A program made the translations under genes and the position numbers. From Agelaius tricolor (taxonomy: Eukaryota; Chordata; Aves; Passeriformes; Icteridae), in NCBI GenBank assembly GCA_023055355.1, contig JALJCS010000009.1, positions 45,414,501 through 45,478,500 of the forward strand: a stretch of DNA of 64,000 nucleotides, given 5' to 3'. Under the pieces are notes generated by a model. It did no database searches. It worked only from the letters and a program-made list of their open reading frames with translations, and was not told the origin of the DNA. Positions 53,201 through 64,000 of this stretch are shown piece after piece (the first letter of the stretch is position 1; every line of letters starts with the position of its first letter).

Positions 53201-56200
53201 GCTACTTTTCTTTCTGCATGCTACAGACAGAAACTTCTCACGATGATGTGTGCTGTGAAATTGCAAAACCAGCAGCAAAATTTTCAGAAATTATTTTAAT
53301 TTGAAAATTGAAATTCTGAGTACTATGGGATGTTTCATTCAAAGCAACTGATTACCTTCTAAAATTGAACCACCTGCTAACCCATATTTGGCTTTTTACA
53401 GGTAATCACTGCTGTAGAAGTTTTTACACTCACAGTGCACTGAAGGGAAGAATGTACATTTGTGTAGATATAAAATAACATTGGGATTTACTGCTGCTCT
53501 TAACCAAAATATACAACAAAATGTGCCAAAAGTGCAAAAAGCAAATGCTTTATGTCTTGGATGAATTACAAATAGATGTGATTTTCTATACTGAATTTGG
53601 ACTTTAAGTGGAATCAAGGGAATTCCTCATTAATGTCACAATATAAGTTTATCAGAGTCAGACTTTGCTCCCTGAGAACCTCTGCAAATATTTATTTAGA
53701 GCCTCCAATCCTTTCCAGGGGATACTTGACCCCATAATGGCTGTTGCTCAAACACATCCTGTTTACTGCAGCCCAGCATTTATGACAAGTCACTGAGCTG
53801 CTTGGAAACTCTACTTTGCATCCTTTTCCTGACAAGAGAAGGATCCTTTTCCTGCTCTTTATAAGACTTGAACTTTGATTCCCCAAACACAAGTGCTTCT
53901 TGCACAGGTTAGACAACTTTTAATCTATTTGATATATGCCACAGTGATCTGCACTGCTCTAGTTACTCCATCAAAATTTTGTGCAGTGTTCAAGGCAACA
54001 CAGAAGACCACAGTAAAGGTATGATAAAAATTAATGAGGTAAGGAACACTAAGGGGTGAGATCTTAGAGATTTAATTTCTTTCTATTTTGTAACCCAGTC
54101 ACAGTCAGTGGATACTGGACATGAAGTGAATATAAAAAGTGAGATGCCTTCTTTCCAAAAATTATGTGGTATGCTTGCTGCTGTAAGAGCCAAAATAAGT
54201 ACATTAGTCTCACTTTAAGAAAATAATATCTTTATATCAAGAATTTTCAGAATAATTTATAAGAAAAAATGTTGAGATATATAATTTCATGTTGACAAAG
54301 CTCACAGCAATTTACTTATTAGATATCCAGATAGCAGCTATTCTCTGCTGATGATACCACATCTGTGGAGGACCTTAACTTGCCTCTGAAGTGTTTGGTA
54401 TTTGCTTTATCAAAGAAAGGAGGCTGGAGTGGCTGGAAGTTGTCTGAGTCAGGAGGGCAACACCTGTTTTCCTATTAAGTGAAACGTTGTGACAAAGCTA
54501 CTAAGAAAAGACATGCCCTGTAATATAAAAATCAAGTAAGTAAAGTATTACTATAGATAAAGACCATTTTCCAGTAAAATGTTTTTTTTTAATGAATTTG
54601 TAATAAAGATTTTGTTTCTCACAAGAAAAAAAAAAAGTGCTAAGAACTGTCACAGTTTCCATAACAGCCAAAATAGTCATCCACTAGAAAAAGTGGAAGA
54701 AATTTAAAGCTTAGGTTTCTTCCTACAAACAAATTCACTATTTTTTTTTCTTAAAAGACCCTTTCAAGTATTAGGTTTTTATTTAATGACATCTTTTCAT
54801 TAGTCATCTGTAGTCTGAAAAAACACTAATAGTAGCATTTACTGGATAAATAACTCTTCCTTGCTCTCTTAAAATTCTCAGTATTGATTTTCACTGTTTC
54901 AGCTTCAATTGATGAAGTCCTTGGTGATTAAAGTTACTCTTTGTTCCATCTGACTTTTTTTAAAGGTTGACTGTTTTTTAAAGCTTTTTAAAAATCTTTT
55001 TACCTAAGTGGTGGGCAGGCACTGAACTTACTGCAAGCAGACACATAAATCTTGTTTTTCAGAAAACTACTGCGAATTTTAGATGATGTTGTGGTTTAGG
55101 TGTAAGGAAAGCCTCCCTAAAGCTGTCTGTGGAATATCAGGGGAGGGGACCACCTGTTAGAGGCCTTGGAAAAGACAAAAAATTTTAATCTCTTCTAAGA
55201 ATCCCTGGGGTTTAAATAGATCCTTCACACATGGTGAAATTTGCCACTGACCTCTGCACTCAGGAGCAACAACCTCTTCATAAAACACAGTGGTCACTTA
55301 GGGATTTAACAACTGTAATTACTTCTTGATAGAACAGGAAAAGGAGTCTCTTAAATCAAGTTAAGAAAGACCATAAAAAATCAAAATACGTTTTTGCTTC
55401 TTAATATGAACCCTTTTGCCTTCAGTCCTCACAGTAGTATACACTGCTTTAATTCCATATGCTATGCAAAACAGCCTCAAAGAATGTGCCAAAAATCAAG
55501 ATTGCCCCTGATTTTTCTTTCATTTAGTAACAGCCTTTAAAATGCAGATGGACATATTTATTATATTTTAGATGAACTCCAGTCTGCAAACCCATCAGAA
55601 CAGAAAATAAATTACATGCAGGCATCACACATTTACTTCAGCAAGAGCAAAGAGGTACTCTGAACATTCAGAAGTCACTTAATTTATTATCTGCACATAA
55701 AAAGTGAAGTTTAATCCTTGCTATGCAACTAGAAAAGGAACGATGGATGTAATGGATATAATCTGCTTAACATGAACAATATTAGAGCACTAAAAAAACT
55801 CTCAGGACTCTTCAGCACAAAACAAATATGCTGCTACTAATATGGAATACTTCAGTCATATCAATTACAAAAAGCAGTAAAATGTTTTGCAACGTGACTA
55901 CAAGATCATCTAACTTTAATCAAAAAGTTATTCTTAGTTTGCAGGTTATACATGAGCTTTTTGATTTTCACTTATTTCATTTTTGACTGTGAGGCTTTTT
56001 ATTTTTAAATATGATGAAATTCAAATGACACTACACATTTTAGGCTGATGAAAATTGATACAGCTGAAAGAAAATCTGTGAGAAAAAATAATGTATGCAA
56101 GAGTATAGGATTGTTGATGCTATTCTAATAATACTACAATGCAGGTGTTACAAACTAAACTTTGATATATTCACATCTCTGAATGTCAATCTCAGAATAT

Positions 56201-59200
56201 TGATCAAAGCCATAAAGAGTCCTAAAAAAAAAAATTATCTAATGGTATGAAAAATCTTCTAACATGTATCAATCTAGCAGCTCAGCCTGATTAGGAGCAA
56301 CTCCAACAAATTGCTTTTCTAATACAACAGGTGAATGGATTTCAAAGAGTTTGCTACATATTCTTAAAAAAATACAATTATACTGTTCTATTTTACAGTA
56401 GCATTCTACTGTAGCCCAGCTAATAAATGGGAGAGTTGATTTCATACTTAACATCATAATCAGGAAAATAATCCATCCTTTAGAAGAATTCCACAGTCTC
56501 CCCATGTAATGGTACATTTGGAAGATTTTAAAAGCTGTTACCTAAAACCAATGGAACATTTACTGCAGTGTTACCATGTGGTACATCTGCTTAATATTCA
56601 GATACAATAGCCCCAAAAATGCCTGTTTATCCATAAATATAATTCCACATTATGTCCTGTTGCCTTTCTCTGTAACAACATTATGTTAGAATTTCTTTCA
56701 ACTCATGGAGAGTCATTGATTAGAAGTGCTCAAGAAGAATATGGGAACTTTGCTTGTTCTCGCTTTATTTTGGTTGAGAGTTGTGCGACCAGAGCAGAAT
56801 TTAACTAATAATAAAGCTCAGTTTTCCTCAGTTTTCCTCAGTTTTTACATGCAGTTGACATGTTCTCATTTCCAATGATTTTAGGGTTCCCTTTCTGTTT
56901 CAGTACAATGAAGCTCCTGAGGAATGGTCTTTAGATAAAGCAGTGTTAATCCAAAACAAAGCTGCCTTGAGCAACAGTATAATTTCAAACTATTATAAAC
57001 TGTTCTGCCCTTCATTTTGTTCAGTCATAATGGTGTGGGAGGCTGGGAAATAGAGAGGAATCCAAAGAAGATGCATTAAATCTTCAAATAAGTAAGAAAG
57101 GAAAACATCCATTATACAACAATCTGATGAAACCACTGTTATCAAATCTTCACCCATTAGGACATATTCCTTCACTTGAAATGACTTATAAACCTTTGTC
57201 TCCTAGAGGGTAGAGTCCAGAAATAAATGAGAATAAAAGAGGTATGCTCAGGCATGGTGAAAGGGTTGTGCTTTTACACTAAGCAGAAGTGTGAACAACC
57301 CTTACAAGACTTAAGCAGTTTTTCAAAGAGAGCTGAAGTTGGATGCTCAGCTGAGCACAGCAGAGTGCAGAGATTTGAACACCAGGGCAGAGAAAGGCAG
57401 AAGGGACAGAAAATGCTGTAGAAAACCCCAAAGCTGGGGCTGCTCTTGCTGGGCCACATTCACTGTGCAAGAAAAGCTCCCATTCTTGTGTCAGCCATCT
57501 ACAGATGCCTGACTCTGTAGTGAGCTTCCTTTGTGGGAAATGACAAAAGAAAACACAGGCTGAATGTAATTTGCCTAACTTCATCTCATGCCACAGAATA
57601 GTTTGAGAAAAAAAACCCAAAACCATGTCTATTTTAGTGAGAGAGCAATCAACCTCCAAGTGAATCAAAGTGTTGAGCAGCAAACAGACACAGATGGTTT
57701 CCTGTTACCATGTTTTTATTCATGAATTCAATTTTGGATTCAAACACCGGCATAATTATTGGCAAGAAATGTTCAAACTTCATTCTACTAAACTGTCAGT
57801 TGTAACATTGCAATATATTATGATATTCTCACCAGAATGAGTGAATGTCTTCCTAGCAAAGTTAAATTATCAGGAACAAAAATGAAGAAGAACTAGATGA
57901 GTCTCGTGTACTTAAGAGGAAGTCTGATTTATACTATGTAAAGACATGGATCTAAATCATTATCAGAATCAACTTCATGATCTTGTGTGTGCCTTTATCT
58001 TTTTCATCCTGAAAGAAAATCGACATCACCTATCTTTAAAAAATTTTTTACCTTCCTATTTAGGTTCTATGCTTCATACAGCATAATTGGAATTAAGCTT
58101 ATATCAAAACTGATAAAAATAAAGAGGGACAACTAGGAGTCAGTTCATCGATTATTCAGTCAAAACTTCAGAAAAAGAACGTATTCTACGAGATAGACTC
58201 AAACCAAAGAAGTTACTTCCTTTTTATAATTACTTTTAAATATAATTAATGCTCAGTGCCAGAGCAATTAAAGGATGACCTAAATCTGCAGAAGGTGATG
58301 ACTATTCAATAAATGGCACTTTCTAGAATCAGGACTAAATCATTATCTGGAATTAGCATTTATTAGTCAACACCATTTGATGAAAAGCATGCTGAGGAGC
58401 AGGAACTTTATTTTACAGCTAAGTATTAACATAGCAGAAAATGCAGTAAAATTGAGACAAAGGCAATGAACACTAGGTTCAGTTTAGGTTTAGGTTGTAC
58501 TGACTCAGAGAATGCAGCTTCTTGCCCTAATCAAAAGAATATAAATAGATCTCATGAAGGATATTTATTTTATTCTTAACGTTAAAGTAATTTTATTTCT
58601 ATATCCTGATAAACGGAGTAGTATAAAATGTCCATTCAAACATGAACTTTCAGTTTAATTGATTTCCACTTCTAGATTTGCCCTTCAAGGCAGTTTACAC
58701 AACCCAGCATCCTAAAATGACAGAAATGCTTCAGTCAGTTGGCTTCAGATATTTTATGCTCATACAAGAATTTATAACAATGAAAATGCTTTTGCTTTAT
58801 CATTGAAGTATAAACTGAACTACTTTTTTCTTTTTTTTTTTAAGCAAGACTGCAGAGTTCTGCCTAAATATCAAAATTGAGTCTTGCTTTCTCTTTATAA
58901 ATGTATAAATACGAATGGGAAGTTACAATTGCCTATCAGTGTGGAAACCAGGCTGTCACTATGTTTGTGATTCAAGCTATTTAGTCAATGGCAACTTGAG
59001 GGGTTTATTTTCTGCATCTTGAAAAATAACATCCTGACGCTTTGAAGTATTGCTTTGTAGGCTGTAAAAAAACATATGCTGCTATTTTGACAATGTAATG
59101 AAGCAGAGATGAAAAACACCCAGGAGTCCTTGGAATATTTATTGCAAATAAAAATGTAGGATTTTGTTATTATTCATTATTATTTTAGAAAGCCACATTG

Positions 59201-59560
59201 TAGTGGCTTGTAAAGATAAAGATATAAAATGCTCATTCTTAGAGAGCTTTTGAAGCAATACAGGGCACATTAAATGGCCTCAAGGCTTCAGGTTTAGGTT
59301 TCTGCTTCAGGGACCAGAAATATGTTACTCTCTTAGAACTAATAAATATATTCATGTTTTGACAAATTGTAAAGCATAATGGAGAACAAATTCCATTTTC
59401 ATTATTTAAATTTAGAAAGTTTCAGTTTTATCCTTTTATGGCCAGAAATTTAGCTGCTTACTAATCTTATAACGGCTATTGCAAAACCAGTAATAAAACT
59501 GAGTAGATACAGAAAATTTCTTTTGAGAGAACGGAAAGCATGGGGAAATAGACTGTTCTA

Positions 59561-59665
59561 TTTTTGGGTAAAGTAGCTCCTCTTACTGTGTAATATAAGA
59601 ACCTATCCTGGCCTGTTCCCTTTGCCAATAATATCCTAAATGAAAATGGAAATTGCCACTAATAG
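59561..59665 (+). repeat. Direct duplication copy A (105 bp)
   Basis: The segment starts tttttgggtaaagtagctcc and ends attgccactaatag. It is repeated in direct orientation at 61784..61892. The only difference I see is a 4-bp insertion (tgcc) in the other copy. It is not part of a repeat family I recognise. Confidence 0.95.
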
Positions 59666-61783
59666 TGTTGTTTCAGAAAAGCTGGTGACTGAGTAAGACA
59701 GCAAATCAAGTTGAAAGGCACTGTCTGTGGTTGTGTGAAGCAGGAAAGAGTGAACATCTTCAAAAGGAGAGAGAAAAGCTGCCTGTATGTAGAAAGGAAG
59801 ACTAACCTGACTAACCTGGTGTGAAGAGAAGTATAGTAAAGATGTCAAAAATAAAGCTAATGGAAAATACTTGACAAGACCTACACAGCCAAATTTGCCA
59901 ACTGTGTGGGTGAAGACTCAGTGAGGTCTGGAACAGCCTATGGAAGAGAAGACTCATAGGCTTGCGAGGAATTTTACAACACAAAAGGAACCGAAGAGAG
60001 TGAAGATTTATGTAAGAACCTAAGGCAGCAGAAGGGAAACAAGAACTGATTTTGTGTTAAGAACCTGACAAGAATCCTCAAGGAAATCCAAATTGCCTGC
60101 CCTCTCCTGCACATGTGCTGCTACAAAGGCACCTTTGCTGAATGAGAAAAGTTTCAACTTTATGGCCACAATCATTCTGCAGCAGCACCAACTCCTGGTC
60201 TTGCACCTCCACAGAACTGGAATTGCCCTAAAAGCAATGACTGGTGTATAAAGCAGGGAGACACCTCACCACAGCCTCGTGTCAAAATCTGAACACATTT
60301 AGGAAGGCTACAACATTTATGTTGCCTTTTTTTGGTTGTTTTTTGAGGGGTGCCAGAATCTGGTATTGTCTGAATTCTTGCCTCAAAACCAAGTCAGACA
60401 TGCCAGAGTTAGGCTGTCCCCACTAATCCTCCAGTCCTTCACCTCACAACTGAAATCCTACAGCATTTTCTGCTACTGAGTTCCCTGGTACTTGTTCAGT
60501 ACCCCCAAGTGTGCATTTCACAAGGGTTTCTTTCCCCAAAGTTGTCCATCCTCACTTATCCTCAAATTGCTTCTCCTTGCAGACTTGAGTGCTTAGAGGC
60601 TTCATGCTCCAAAAGTAACACCTTTGCTTAGGACTTCCATATTTTCTTCCCTCATATCACCTCCTATTAGCTCCAACATGCTTTCTGTCCCTTTTTAAAC
60701 TTTATCCTTCTGTATCCCAGCCAAACCTACTGGTTCCACTGGGGCTGATCACTGTCCTCCCCTTGGCTGCCATGTCTGGAAAACCCCAAAAAGCACTTGC
60801 TGCTCTCCACCAAAGCAATTCCCTGTATCCGTTTCTGAGCTGGACTGCAAAGGTTTTAAAAATAACCATTCTGAACAGAACAGAAGAAGGGAAGACAGCA
60901 GAAGGTGACTTTTTGGAAAATCCTCATCCAGCCATACTGGCATAAAACACCAATGGCTGTTATGCATTCATAGTCCCCCAAATGTGAGTGCCTACATTAC
61001 TTATTTATTTTTCATATAAATATAAATTCACTAGATATAAACAAAGTGGTTAAATGAATATTTCAAACTGCTGATCTACTGCAGTAATTAGCCTGAGACT
61101 GAAGAAAAGCTGGAATTCTGTGCAACAGACTCCAATATTTTAGCTAATTCCTAACACCAGTGACAGCAACAGCTACAAAGCTTACCAGAAGTGTGCAGTT
61201 ACTTTTGATGGTTCACTAGCCATAAGTGTACAGGTGCAGCAACAAAATTAATTATTTTAAAAAAAACTTATTATCTCAAAATGGTTTGCATTATTTCCTT
61301 GTGTTCTTCAGTGTTCTCTTTTTCAATATTGGGCATGGAAAGAGGAAACGCTTTTTGCTTCATCCAACAGCAAAGACTTGCAAATACCATGGGCTGCTAC
61401 TGCAGAGTTGTTTTTTTATCTGATGCAGTTGTTTAGCAACTACAGAAGAAAAACAACCTGTCACTATGCTCACTTGCACACTTCACGTGGAATATATTGC
61501 TACCATTATTCAGGAGTGATTCTAAAGCCCACTAAATATACCTACTTTGTATATAGAAACACAAAAAGACACTTGCTGTCCTGACTGAATCAGAACAATC
61601 AGCAAAGCAAGAGCTGCCCTGCTTTCCAAAGATCCCTGTTCCAGTTATGTCTGTACACACACAACCACATTGCAGCATCAAAAACTACCTAAAAAGAATT
61701 TGTCCTGACACTCAAACCAGAACTGAGTATCCTTGAATAATGCTAAGTATACATTCACACATCAAGACACAATGTATGACAAA

Positions 61784-61892
61784 TTTTTGGGTAAAGTAGC
61801 TCCTCTTACTGTGTAATATAAGAACCTGCCTATCCTGGCCTGTTCCCTTTGCCAATAATATCCTAAATGAAAATGGAAATTGCCACTAATAG
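61784..61892 (+). repeat. Direct duplication copy B (109 bp)
   Basis: Near-identical second copy of 59561..59665, about 2.2 kb away, carrying 4 extra bases within acctgcctatcc. It is followed at once by a small tandem duplication of aaaggacactgatgtt (about 61896..61934), so this site has rearranged more than once. Confidence 0.95.
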
Positions 61893-63366
61893 AAAAAAGG
61901 ACACTGATGTTTTTTAAAGGACACTGATGTTCTCATCCTCTACAAAAGTGTTTTTATTATTATTATTCACTTTATATTTATAGAATTATAGAATTTATTA
62001 TTGCTGTTCACCTGTATATTTAGAAAGTGTTACAGGAGCTTGGTGTGGTGTACATATACTGTAAGAAAGTATCTGCATTTAGCACAAAAAGAAGAACCTA
62101 AACTAACATAAGGTGGGTGCTTCATGCACAGCAGGAAATGAGAAATTAATTCAGATTTGTTATATATAGAAATATTTTAGAAGACTATTCATAAAGTATT
62201 TTATTTATATATGCTTAAAGAAATTAAATAGAAAAATTCAGATTTAAAATAAAATCTGGCACATGGTTAAAAAGCAGCTCTTGGATGTCATGCTTCTACG
62301 TTGTTGATTTCTCAAGAGTCTTAACATGTCACACACCCCAGAAACAGTGATGTGAAGAGACTGGTGCCCAACATTACAGATAAAAAGGCTCTAAAAACTG
62401 CCCTTGTGAGACAAATAAATGGATCTCTACTTCTTTAGGGAAAACACTGAATTATAGGGGCCATTTTTATCAAACCACACTCTCTTAAGGAGATGGAAGC
62501 TAAATTGTGTGATCAGAGTTACTGCTAAAACAAACAGGAAAAGCTAAGAACTGAAAAATTAGTGAGTCAATACTGTGAGATAACATAAAAATATGTTAAT
62601 CCCAGATCATGCAGTTCCTTCATGAGCTACATGTCAAATTATGAGTCACATTTCTTTTATAACAGTGATGGACCAATAATTTGTAATTTTAATAGTCAAA
62701 TCCTCTCAGGGCTGAAATTCAGCATCAGAGAAAAAAAAGACAATTTCCTTTTTCTGTTATTGTTTTGACTATTATTGCTTTTAGCTATGTGTGCATGTTT
62801 AGAATTTCCCATACATGCTTAAACAAATCACTGACATAATATTTAAAATATGAACTTTTACAGGCAATTAACTCATAGTGTTGCTTACTTCCACCTCAGT
62901 GTTCAGTTACAATTTCTCTACAGCTCCTTTCTCCCGTTTTCCATTTTTCCATCCAGTCACATGACTGTGGAACACCTGAGATCCCACATTGCTTTACTTA
63001 TACAGCTGCTGAAAATGAACCAGCCAAGAAGAAACAGGGAAAAAACAGGAAAATATTTTTACTTATGACCATGCTGAAAAATTCCCAAAACAACACTGCT
63101 TATGGGATATGGCTTTCCTGAGTACCCTGCTTGGGATCCAAAAAACCACTGGAAAAGCAGATCTCCATCACTCTCAATTCCTGGTGACCTACTGGATCAA
63201 AGCTTACTTACAAAATTCTGAGGTTCCATTTTGAGCACTTCAAAGCTAAACCTTTTGTTAATGAACAAATTGTTTATATGGGGAATGCTGACCCATTTGC
63301 TGAATATGACTGGATTAGTTTTTAGTGACAACAGTTTTCTGAAACTTAAAAGTAGAGATGCAGAGC

Positions 63367-63387
63367 AAAAAAAAAAAAAAAAAAAAA
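63367..63387. repeat. Poly(A) run, 21 nt
   Basis: Twenty-one consecutive A on the plus strand. The upstream sequence is not a recognisable retroposon, and I found no clear target duplication. Confidence 0.9.
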
Positions 63388-64000
63388 GACCACAAAATTA
63401 AAAAAAACCCCACCAGTGGTCTGTTTTGTAGCTGATATATCATGATATATATACCATTATCCATCTGCCTCTTCAGGCCTTTTTTCTGGAATAATGCTGC
63501 CAGGGAGGGCTCTGCCAACTGCACTTGCAATTTTCTTTCTGTTTTAAATAGCAGGCAATTTCAAATCCTGCTTACGTTACTCATATGATTTTCTCCAACT
63601 GAAAATCCTTCTGTTACTCTTTTCAACTGACAGAGAAAATGCTGTTTGATTTGCAGTCTGTTCCTTGCCTTCCAGATTTCAAATTTAGGGTCTCTTCATC
63701 AATCAGTTTGCTATTTTCTTTTAAGAAACAAACCCTCAATCTCAGCCACAGAAAAACAGAATGAGAAAAGTTAGTAAGTTACTGCCATCCCAACCCAGCA
63801 TTCATACTGAATATCAGACAAACTGTACCCAAGAGAACCTGCAGAGGGATGTAATCAAACAATGCTTAAGCAGATCACTTAAACATTAAAGAGAACAGTG
63901 ATGAAAAAACAGAGGGCATAAAATCCTCAGGAACAATCTACAGCAGATACAGAGCTAAACTTTGTTCCACTTTGTTACCGTTTCCTTACTTGCAAAAGAA

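Larger units (their letters stand above)
21277..64000 (-). other. EPHA6: EPHA6 intron upstream of exon 4 (partial, at least 42.7 kb)
   Basis: This region precedes exon 4 in the transcript and extends past the window end. The preceding Eph exon (about 660 bp, ephrin-binding domain) would give an uninterrupted minus-strand frame of over 200 codons. No such frame is present, so the intron is at least 42.7 kb. Giant introns are typical of EPHA6 in other vertebrates. Contents: CR1 fragments at 32001, 43579 and 48255; microsatellites at 41153, 44874, 47770 and 63367; direct duplications 59561/61784 and 47394/50200; a hairpin at 28325; and an AT-rich motif-dense block at about 28990..29430. Long intervals such as 22.5..28 kb, 33..41 kb and 51..59 kb show only unique-looking AT-rich sequence with no supportable gene. 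Confidence 0.85.

Noticed and set aside
56817..56846. Tandem ctcagttttc units
   Set aside because: A few 10-11 bp slippage units; no independent significance.
57279..57683. 134-codon minus-strand open frame
   Set aside because: No domain recognised; nothing supports a nested gene.
58478..58498. Telomere-like TTTAGG units
   Set aside because: Only about two imperfect units; not the vertebrate TTAGGG array.
1..64000. CRISPR arrays, operons, phage or plasmid features
   Set aside because: The window is vertebrate intron; no regular spaced repeats or prokaryotic gene organisation is present.

Overview
This is a vertebrate genomic window, almost certainly avian and probably from a songbird. The evidence is AT-rich intronic DNA, four degraded CR1 LINE fragments of the avian type, and a solo endogenous-retrovirus LTR of a kind I associate with passerine genomes. 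There are no prokaryotic operons and no compact gene arrangement.

The only gene supported by the sequence is an EphA-class receptor tyrosine kinase on the minus strand, best matched to EPHA6. Two consecutive coding exons are present. The 156-bp exon at 21121..21276 encodes the distal cysteine-rich (EGF-like) segment of the ectodomain. The 336-bp exon at 12223..12558 encodes the first fibronectin type III domain. Both have canonical AG/GT splice sites and compatible phases: the first ends with the first base of an Arg codon and the second supplies the other two. Spliced together they read ...MACT-R-PPSAPRNVVF... without a break. By Eph-family convention these are exons 4 and 5. The ligand-binding exon upstream (beyond 64000) and the second FN3, transmembrane, kinase and SAM exons downstream (before base 1) lie outside the window.

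The rest is intron. The 3' flank, 1..12222, is part of the intron after exon 5. The intron between the two exons, 12559..21120, is 8562 bp. The segment 21277..64000 is at least 42.7 kb of the intron before exon 4, with no coding exon seen. Such large introns suit EPHA6. Within the introns I could place CR1 fragments (13921..14445, 32001..32135, 43579..43995, 48255..48418), the solo LTR (12776..13193), microsatellites, two pairs of dispersed direct duplications (59561/61784 and 47394/50200), a 21-bp-arm hairpin (28325..28373) and a few AT-rich blocks dense in homeodomain/POU-like motifs that could be conserved enhancers.

I did not find a previously undescribed system. The items most worth checking are the very CpG-dense exon 5 inside AT-rich surroundings, the near-identical 105-bp duplication, the long hairpin and the candidate conserved noncoding blocks.
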